Source: Planctomycetaceae bacterium UBA6172 (GTDB taxonomy: Bacteria; Planctomycetota; Planctomycetia; Pirellulales; Pirellulaceae). Taken from it: a stretch of DNA of 19,276 bases. Each line of letters starts with the position of its first letter. Position 1 is the stretch's first letter. Below, piece after piece: positions 8,306-14,003 of the stretch. The stretch covers positions 1 to 19,276 of the forward strand of contig DITY01000033.1 in assembly GCA_002422955.1 (NCBI GenBank). The letters run 5' to 3'. The notes beneath the pieces were generated by a model that was given only the letters and a program-made list of their open reading frames with translations, was not told the DNA's origin and searched no databases. The translations under genes and the position numbers were made by a program.

Positions 8306-8418
8306 GGGTTTTCGGCGGCGTTGAAAGGGCGAAGTTACGAGTCGAAAGGTGGCCGCTCGCCACGGGATCATGTGGTCCCGCGTGACGGCTCGGTGGAAAG
8401 ATGAATATCGGCAAATTC

Positions 8419-8437
8419 GGTCCGGTCATCCCGGACC
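8419..8437 (-). other. Stem-loop after the pilT stop
   Basis: GGTCCGG-TCATC-CCGGACC is a perfect 7-bp stem with a five-base loop, starting 44 bases after the pilT stop on the minus strand. The bases after it on that strand are GAATTTGCC, only a weak U-rich stretch. It may be an inefficient terminator or attenuator before the second gspE gene. Confidence 0.4.
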
Positions 8438-8480
8438 ACGCGGCGACCGCCTCCTCGCGGCCGCGATCACCGGGCAATCG

Positions 8481-9596
8481 TCAGTGGCCAGCGGCGGACT
8501 GACCGTCCCCACCCCCGCCATCCTCGCCGCGGCGAACTTGAACAATCCGCTTGGCCAATTCGTCGGGCATGTGCGACTTGGCGAGCACATCCTCGACCGT
8601 AACCTTGCCAGCGGCCCACAGTCCGAACAGCGCGTCGTCCATCAGCTGCATGCCGTACTTGGCACCGGTCTGGATCGCGCTGTTGATGCGGAACGTTTTG
8701 TTTTCGCGGATCAGGTTGCTGATCCCCGAGGTCACGATCAAGACCTCATAAGCGGCACAGCGGCCCCCCCCGATCTTCGGTAGCAGCGTCTGAGCCACGA
8801 CCCCGATCAGCGAACTGGCCAACTGGGTTCGAACCTGGTCCTGCAGGTTCCCCGGGAAGGCGTCGATGATCCGGTTGACCGTCCCCTGGGCGCTGTTGGT
8901 GTGCAGCGTTCCGAAGACGATGTGGCCCGTTTCGGCGGCGCTGATCGCCGCCTCGATCGTTTCCAAATCTCGCAACTCGCCGACCAGAATCACGTCCGGG
9001 TCCTGACGCAAGGCGCGGCGGATCGCTTCGGAAAAACTCGGCACGTCGACGCCAACCTCACGCTGGTTGATCGTGCTCTTCTTGTGCTCGTGATAAAACT
9101 CGATCGGGTCTTCGATCGTGATGATGTGGTGATCGACCGTCTCGTTCAGCATGTTGACCAGGCTGGCCAAGGTCGTGCTCTTTCCGCTACCGGTCGGGCC
9201 GGTGACCAGGAACAACCCCCGCGGCCGATGCACCAGCTTGACGACCGCGTCGCTGAGCCCGAGTTGCTCCGGGGTCAACTTGTCGTTGGGAATCTGCCGC
9301 AGCACCATCGAAATGAAGCTGCGTTGCTTGAAAACCGAAACGCGGAACCGAGCCAAATCGCCGAACGCGAAGCCGAAGTCGGCACTCCCCTTTTCCTGCA
9401 ATTCCCGCTGACAACGTTCCGGCGTGATGCTTTTCATCAGCGAAACGCAGTCCTCCGCTTCCAACGTCTTCGTCTCCAGCTTTCGCATCCGGCCGTGCAG
9501 GCGGAACACCGGCGGCTGGCCACAGACGATGTGAATGTCGCTCACGCCCTGCTTGACGGCTGCTTGGAGCAATTTGTCAATCAGAACGGTTGCCAT
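8481..9596 (-). CDS. pilT: PilT-type twitching motility / retraction ATPase
   Basis: This 371-residue cytoplasmic ATPase has the PilT length and layout, with no zinc tetracysteine and a shorter N-terminal PAS-like domain than GspE. Visible motifs are LLQAAVKQGVSDIHI near the N-terminus, Walker A GPTGSGKS (133-140), the Asp box TIEDPIEF (161-168), RQDPD followed by Walker B VILVGELRD (202-210), the His box with TLHTN (230-234), and GISNLIRE (291-298), the local version of the PilT-specific AIRNLIRE motif. The ATG at 9596 gives the family start; an in-frame start 90 bases upstream adds a Pro/Arg-rich segment unlike PilT. The C-terminus ends in a Gly-rich tail of low complexity. It should depolymerise the pilus, so this locus probably makes a retractile filament and not only a secretion pseudopilus. 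A candidate promoter lies about 100 bases upstream. Confidence 0.95.
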   Translation of the reverse strand: MATVLIDKLLQAAVKQGVSDIHIVCGQPPVFRLHGRMRKLETKTLEAEDCVSLMKSITPERCQRELQEKGSADFGFAFGDLARFRVSVFKQRSFISMVLRQIPNDKLTPEQLGLSDAVVKLVHRPRGLFLVTGPTGSGKSTTLASLVNMLNETVDHHIITIEDPIEFYHEHKKSTINQREVGVDVPSFSEAIRRALRQDPDVILVGELRDLETIEAAISAAETGHIVFGTLHTNSAQGTVNRIIDAFPGNLQDQVRTQLASSLIGVVAQTLLPKIGGGRCAAYEVLIVTSGISNLIRENKTFRINSAIQTGAKYGMQLMDDALFGLWAAGKVTVEDVLAKSHMPDELAKRIVQVRRGEDGGGGDGQSAAGH

Positions 9597-9706
9597 GACG
9601 GGTTGCCGGGGTTCGCGAACGGGGGAACGGGAAGAAAATCGGTGCGGGTTCGGATGATCGATAAGTCGGACAAGATCGGCGGCCAAGACCGCCGGGTCGG
9701 AGTCCT

Positions 9707-9735
9707 ATTATCTTCCGCGAGGCGGAAAACGCCAA
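9707..9735 (-). promoter_or_regulatory. Candidate sigma-70-type promoter for pilT
   Basis: On the minus strand TTGGCG (-35) and GATAAT (-10) are separated by exactly 17 bases. The spacer overlaps a short inverted repeat GGCG-TTTTC-CGCC. The predicted start near 9700 gives a leader of about 100 bases to the ATG at 9596. Together with the hairpin just upstream it suggests pilT has its own promoter. Motif-based only. Confidence 0.42.
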
Positions 9736-9758
9736 ATGAAAACGGGGAATTCGGCCTA

Positions 9759-9775
9759 CCGTGACCAGATCACGG
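9759..9775 (-). other. Stem-loop after the first gspE stop
   Basis: CCGTGA-CCAGA-TCACGG is a perfect 6-bp stem with a five-base loop, 36 bases downstream of the gspE stop on the minus strand and directly before the candidate pilT promoter. There is no U-run. Confidence 0.35.
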
Positions 9776-9810
9776 CCGGATTGATTCGCGACACGGGGGC
9801 GGCCGCCGGA

Positions 9811-11565
9811 TCATCCTTCCTTGACGACGTGAGCGAACGCTTCCTGCTCTTGCTCCGTCTTTTTGGCGACCCGGTAAACCTCTTCGAAGGACGTAATCCC
9901 CCGGCAGACCTTCCGCATGCCGTCGACGTAAAGCGTCGTCATCCCCCCCGTAATCGCCGCAGCCCGAAGGTCGCGAGTCGAGGCGTTTTTGAAAATCATC
10001 TCGCGAATTCGGTTGTTAATCAGCATCAACTCGTAAATCCCGATCCGGCCGCGATAGCCCGACCGCTGGCAATACGTGCACCCCTTCCCCTTGGCAAACT
10101 CGGCCTGCTTGACCAATTCGGGGGGGATGCCGGAATCGAGGATCACACTCTCCGGCGGCTGGTACCGCTGCTTGCACCGCGGGCAAATCGTTCGCACCAA
10201 ACGCTGCGCCAGGATCGCGATCACGCTGCTAGCCACCATGTAGGATGGTACACCGATGTCCACCATGCGTGACACAGAACTGGGCGCATCGTTCGTATGT
10301 AGTGTACTAAATACCAAGTGTCCTGTAAGACTGGCCTGAATCCCCATCGATGCGGTCTCGTGATCTCGCATTTCGCCGACGAGGATAATGTTGGGGGCCT
10401 GACGCAGCATGGCGCGGATGATGCGGGCGAAGTCGAGCCCGATGCTGTGTCGGACCTCGACTTGGTTGATCCCCGGCAAGTAGTATTCGACCGGGTCCTC
10501 GGCGGTGATGATCTTGCGGTCGGGACGGTTCAGGGCATTGAGCGCCGCATAGAGCGTCGTCGTCTTGCCGCTACCGGTCGGCCCGGTCACCAAAATGATC
10601 CCGTTGGGACGTTTGATCAGCGAGTTGAAATTGCGGTAGTCGCGTTCGGCCAACCCCAACTGGCGGGTGCCGACCTTGATGTTGTCCTTGTCGAGCAACC
10701 GCATGACGACCGATTGGCCGTGGTTGGTCGGGATGATGCTGACCCGCAAATCCAGCTGTTTGTCGCCGACCGTGATCTTGATCCGCCCGTCCGTCGGCCG
10801 CCGCTTCTCGGAAATATCGATCTTGCTAAGGATCTTGATGCGGGCGACGATCGCCGACAGCATCCGTTTGGGGGGGCAGTCGCGTTCCACACAGACCCCG
10901 TCGATCCGATACCGAATCCGGATCCGGTCTTCGAACGGTTCGACATGGATGTCGCTGGCGCGGAGCTGGACCGCTTCCTGAATCATCAGGTTGACCAACC
11001 GAATGACTGGGGCGCTGTTGTCGTCACCGTCTTCGCTGCCAGAACCGCCCGCCGCGTCATCGGAGGTTTCGGTAAAGTCGATCGCCGTATCGGTGAACTC
11101 CTGCAGCATCGAGTCAGCCGACTCGCCTTCGACTTGCCCGTAGTACTTGTTGATCGCTTCCAGGATCGCGGCGCGGGGGGCAAGCGCCGTTTCGATCCGC
11201 TTATTGAGAATGAAGCGGAGCTTTTCGATGACTTCCAGGTCGAACGGGTCGGACACGAGGACCCGGATCGTGCCGTCATCGCTGGAGAACGGCAGCACCG
11301 TATTTTCGCGGGCGACCGATTCCGGAACCTGCTCGATGACGTCATCACTGATCCGATGTTCACGCAAATCGACGAACGGGATCTTGTGGAAATCGGCCAA
11401 GGCCCGGGTAACGTCTTCTGGGCTGGCGTAGCCAAGCGTGATCAGCGCGTCACCGACCGACTTTTCGCCGGTTTCCGCCAGCTTGTTGGCTTCCGCCAGC
11501 TGATCGGCGCTAACGATGCCCCGTTTGATGAGGAGCGCGGTAAAGTCCTTGGGAATTTGAGCCAT
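9811..11565 (-). CDS. gspE: GspE/PilB-type assembly ATPase (first copy)
   Basis: This 584-residue cytoplasmic secretion/pilus ATPase has an N-terminal MshEN-like domain (1 to about 145), an acidic Ser/Gly/Asp-rich linker (about 165-185), and the conserved core (from about 186). Visible motifs are Walker A GPTGSGKT (328-335), the Asp box TAEDPVEY (354-361), Walker B IILVGEMRD (393-401), the His box STLHTND (420-426), and zinc-site cysteines 461/464 and 496/499. The usual RQDPD before Walker B reads RQAPN (388-392). It is the first gene of the minus-strand motor cluster, 214 bases before pilT. The ATG at 11565 opens MAQIPKDFTALLIKRGIV, a good family N-terminus. A second gspE follows two genes later, so the two may serve different filaments or act together (inference). 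Codons around residues 408-445 are unlike the rest of the gene. Confidence 0.94.
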   Translation of the reverse strand: MAQIPKDFTALLIKRGIVSADQLAEANKLAETGEKSVGDALITLGYASPEDVTRALADFHKIPFVDLREHRISDDVIEQVPESVARENTVLPFSSDDGTIRVLVSDPFDLEVIEKLRFILNKRIETALAPRAAILEAINKYYGQVEGESADSMLQEFTDTAIDFTETSDDAAGGSGSEDGDDNSAPVIRLVNLMIQEAVQLRASDIHVEPFEDRIRIRYRIDGVCVERDCPPKRMLSAIVARIKILSKIDISEKRRPTDGRIKITVGDKQLDLRVSIIPTNHGQSVVMRLLDKDNIKVGTRQLGLAERDYRNFNSLIKRPNGIILVTGPTGSGKTTTLYAALNALNRPDRKIITAEDPVEYYLPGINQVEVRHSIGLDFARIIRAMLRQAPNIILVGEMRDHETASMGIQASLTGHLVFSTLHTNDAPSSVSRMVDIGVPSYMVASSVIAILAQRLVRTICPRCKQRYQPPESVILDSGIPPELVKQAEFAKGKGCTYCQRSGYRGRIGIYELMLINNRIREMIFKNASTRDLRAAAITGGMTTLYVDGMRKVCRGITSFEEVYRVAKKTEQEQEAFAHVVKEG

Positions 11566-11597
11566 CGCCGGACGCTGGGTTACGAGAAACGATTAGG

Positions 11598-11615
11598 AAA
11601 ACCAGGGACTCCTGG
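11598..11615 (-). other. Terminator-like hairpin in the first gspE leader
   Basis: On the minus strand CCAGG-AGTC-CCTGG is followed directly by TTTTCC. A short GC-rich stem with a U-run 33 bases before the gspE start could act as an attenuator. The stem is only 5 bp, so confidence is low. Confidence 0.25.
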
Positions 11616-11627
11616 GGCCCGGGGCAA

Positions 11628-11658
11628 ATCATACCGGGCCACGCGGGACCAGTCCCAA
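11628..11658 (-). promoter_or_regulatory. Weak candidate promoter for the motor-gene cluster
   Basis: On the minus strand TTGGGA and TATGAT are 19 bases apart in the gap between divergent genes. An inverted repeat GGGAC-CA-GTCCC (11645-11656) overlaps the -35 box and could be an operator. A second inverted repeat, GCATCG-N9-CGATGC, lies at 11664-11684. The spacing is longer than ideal. For the plus-strand cytochrome gene I saw only isolated -10-like boxes (TATAAG at 11742, GATAAT at 11779) without a matching -35. Confidence 0.25.
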
Positions 11659-11860
11659 GGATAGCATCGAGGGATCGACGATGCGCCTCCGGATTCGCAA
11701 AACGCGTCGAAATCGATCACCCGGGCCGTCTCGGATGCGGGTATAAGCGGTCGCGCGGCGCGTTTGTTTATCGATTAGGATAATCGTCGCTCATCCAGGA
11801 CGCCGCACCCGGACCGTGCGACGTTCGGCTCTTGCTCCCATCCGCTCGGAATCTCAGTCG

Positions 11861-13963
11861 ATGTACGCTGAATCAATCCGCTGGGCTTCGCCGCGAGCCC
11901 ATTCGCCTGGTCGCTGGCTCTGCCTGGGAGTCCTCCTCGTCGGTTGCCTGACCAACTCGACCGTCCGTGGCGAATTGACCGCCGACCAAAAGCGTGCGGT
12001 CGGACAGCTTGCGGCGCTGGTCAAGGAGGCGGGCAGCCTGTTTCAGGCGGGCGATTTCGAACAATCGGGACAACGGATCGAAGCGGCGATGTCGGCGATC
12101 GATCAGCTGGTGGAGCAGGGGGGGGCCGAAGCCTACGACGCCGTCGCGCCCGCCTTTCCGCGGATCGTGAACGCCCACGCGCTACTGGAACTCGAAGGGG
12201 TACGCCTGCCGCCGTTCGAGCGGCCGAATCGCCCCGAGATGGCAGCCGCGCCCAGCCCACCGCGGGGCAAGCCGTCTGCCGACCAGCCCTTGAACGAACC
12301 GCCCGACGCGACGGACGAAGCCGCTAAATCGCCCAAAAAGCCGGCCCCCAAGCCCCGCACGCCCCGCGGCCGAAACAAGCCGGAACCCGATCCGGAGGCA
12401 GCGGCCGCTGCCGGTCCGAGCTTCATCCGCCAGGTCGGTCCGATCTTGGCCCGGCACTGCGGCAATTGCCATATCGGTAAATCCGAAGGGAACTTCAACC
12501 TGATGAACTTCGCGATGCTGATGAAAGGCCCTCCCGAAGGGACCGTGATTTTCCCGGGGGACGCGGTCGGCAGCCGTCTGATCGAGACGATCGAATCGGG
12601 CGACATGCCACGCGGTGGCGGCCAAGTTCCCCCAGAACAACTGCAGCTGATCAAGGACTGGATCATCGCCGGGGCGAAGTATGACGGCAATTCGCCACTG
12701 ATCCCGCTGGTGGCGATGGCCGCTTCGGCTCCGCCCCCGACCGGAGACCCGGCACTGCCCGCGGCCCCACCGGTCGACCCTTCGATACGCCAGCCGACCG
12801 GGTCCGAAACGGTCAGCTTTGCCAAGGACATCGCGCCGATCCTGATCGAGAACTGCAACGGTTGCCACATCAACGCGATGCAAACGCGAGGCGGCCTGCG
12901 GTTGGACGACTTCGCCTCCCTGATGCGGGGCGGTGACAACGGCGAAATCGTCATGCCCAAGCTGTCCGCCGACAGCCTGCTGGTCCGCAAGCTGAAAGGA
13001 GAAGAAGGCCAACGGATGCCGGCCGGCGGTCGACCGCCGCTGAGCGACGAACAGATCGCCCTGATCAGCCAGTGGATCGACGAGAACGCGACCTTTGACG
13101 GCGCCACCGCCGACCAACCGCTGGGCGTGCTCGCCTCACTCGCCTGGGCCGGTTCGGCCAGCGACGAGGAACTCTCCGAGCGGCGAGCCGAGTTGGCGAG
13201 GAAGAGCTTGCGACTGGTCGCGCCCGGCGAAGACAAATGGATCGAACGGGAATCGAAAAACTTTTTCCTGATCGGCAACCTGGGGGAAGCGACTGCCGAT
13301 GTCGTGATCGCGGCCGCCGACAAAGTCGCGGGCAAAATCAAATCGTTCGCCGATCCTGCGACGATCCGCGGCCGGGTGACGATCGTGGGGCTGCCCAAAC
13401 GCTACGACTACAGCGAGTTTTGCAAGATGGTCGAAAGCCGCGATATTCCGACGGAGTGGCAAAGTCACTGGAAGCAGGACGGCGTCGATGCCTACATCGC
13501 GATCGTGGCCGGCCCCAGCGACAGCGACGACGTGATCGAAGCCCGCCTCGTCGGTCCGCTGACCAGCCTCGCCGTCGCCATGCGGGGGAGCGGCGTGCCG
13601 CGATGGTTCGCCGAAGGGGTCGGCCGCGCCGCGACAACCAAGATCGCGGCGCGTGATTTTCCCAATATCGAATCCTGGAACCAAGGCCTGCCGGCGGCGG
13701 TCGCCGGCATCACCAGCGGCGACCAATTCGTCAAGGACGGCCTGGCCCCCGAACAGACCGACTTGATCGGCTACGCCATCGCCACCACGATGCTTCGCGG
13801 CCAACGCCGCCAGTACGACGCGCTGCTGAAAAACCTCGAAAAGGGAGAGCCCTTCGATGCCGCATTCACGGCGGCCTTCGGTGGCGCCCCGGCCGCCTAC
13901 GTCGATCGCTGGAAGCCGGCCAAACCGCCCGCTGGCGGCGGACAACCGGTTCGACGAAATTAA
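11861..13963 (+). CDS. Exported twin-domain planctomycete cytochrome c with a peptidase-like C-terminus
   Basis: This 700-residue exported protein has four parts. The signal region has a hydrophobic core around RWLCLGVLLVGC; cleavage could be after VRG (signal peptidase I), or LVGC could serve as a lipobox. A helical region and a Pro/Lys-rich linker (about 130-185) follow. Then come two Planctomycete-cytochrome-c (PSCyt1-like) domains with heme motifs CGNCH (200-204) and CNGCH (332-336), each followed by a plausible Met ligand (DMPRGG at 248-253, RMPAGG at 385-390). The C-terminal domain (about 455-690) includes GVPRWFAEG, as in MA-clan peptidases (DUF1570-like), but the expected upstream HExxH is absent. 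The ATG at 11861 puts a normal n-region before the signal; a GTG 45 bases upstream is possible. The next gene, 40 bases downstream, encodes another heme protein, so the two are probably co-transcribed. The cytochrome assignment is firm; the C-terminal fold is tentative. Confidence 0.88.
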   Translation: MYAESIRWASPRAHSPGRWLCLGVLLVGCLTNSTVRGELTADQKRAVGQLAALVKEAGSLFQAGDFEQSGQRIEAAMSAIDQLVEQGGAEAYDAVAPAFPRIVNAHALLELEGVRLPPFERPNRPEMAAAPSPPRGKPSADQPLNEPPDATDEAAKSPKKPAPKPRTPRGRNKPEPDPEAAAAAGPSFIRQVGPILARHCGNCHIGKSEGNFNLMNFAMLMKGPPEGTVIFPGDAVGSRLIETIESGDMPRGGGQVPPEQLQLIKDWIIAGAKYDGNSPLIPLVAMAASAPPPTGDPALPAAPPVDPSIRQPTGSETVSFAKDIAPILIENCNGCHINAMQTRGGLRLDDFASLMRGGDNGEIVMPKLSADSLLVRKLKGEEGQRMPAGGRPPLSDEQIALISQWIDENATFDGATADQPLGVLASLAWAGSASDEELSERRAELARKSLRLVAPGEDKWIERESKNFFLIGNLGEATADVVIAAADKVAGKIKSFADPATIRGRVTIVGLPKRYDYSEFCKMVESRDIPTEWQSHWKQDGVDAYIAIVAGPSDSDDVIEARLVGPLTSLAVAMRGSGVPRWFAEGVGRAATTKIAARDFPNIESWNQGLPAAVAGITSGDQFVKDGLAPEQTDLIGYAIATTMLRGQRRQYDALLKNLEKGEPFDAAFTAAFGGAPAAYVDRWKPAKPPAGGGQPVRRN

Positions 13964-14003
13964 CAACTGAGGCGGATCGTTTCTTTTTCGGGCGGGTGAC
14001 TCC

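Noticed and set aside
8305..8371. Upstream in-frame start extending the second gspE by 22 residues
   Set aside because: The extra residues do not look like the GspE N-terminus, which begins at MAPRRIGQ.
6692..8404. 570-codon open frame on the plus strand opposite the second gspE
   Set aside because: It is the antisense of a clearly conserved ATPase gene. The translation has no family features, and long antisense frames are expected in GC-rich genes with strong third-position bias.
9596..9686. Upstream start extending pilT by 30 residues
   Set aside because: The added Pro/Arg-rich segment is unlike PilT and would overlap the predicted transcribed leader after the candidate promoter.
10318..11664. 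448-codon plus-strand frame opposite the first gspE
   Set aside because: Antisense shadow of a conserved gene, Asp/Arg-rich low-complexity product, no ribosome binding site.
11816..11861. GTG start adding 15 residues to the twin cytochrome protein
   Set aside because: It would give an unusually long n-region before the signal peptide; the ATG at 11861 fits better, although neither start has a clear ribosome binding site.
12133..13398. 421-codon minus-strand frame inside the cytochrome gene
   Set aside because: It overlaps two verified CxxCH domains on the other strand and encodes no recognisable domain.
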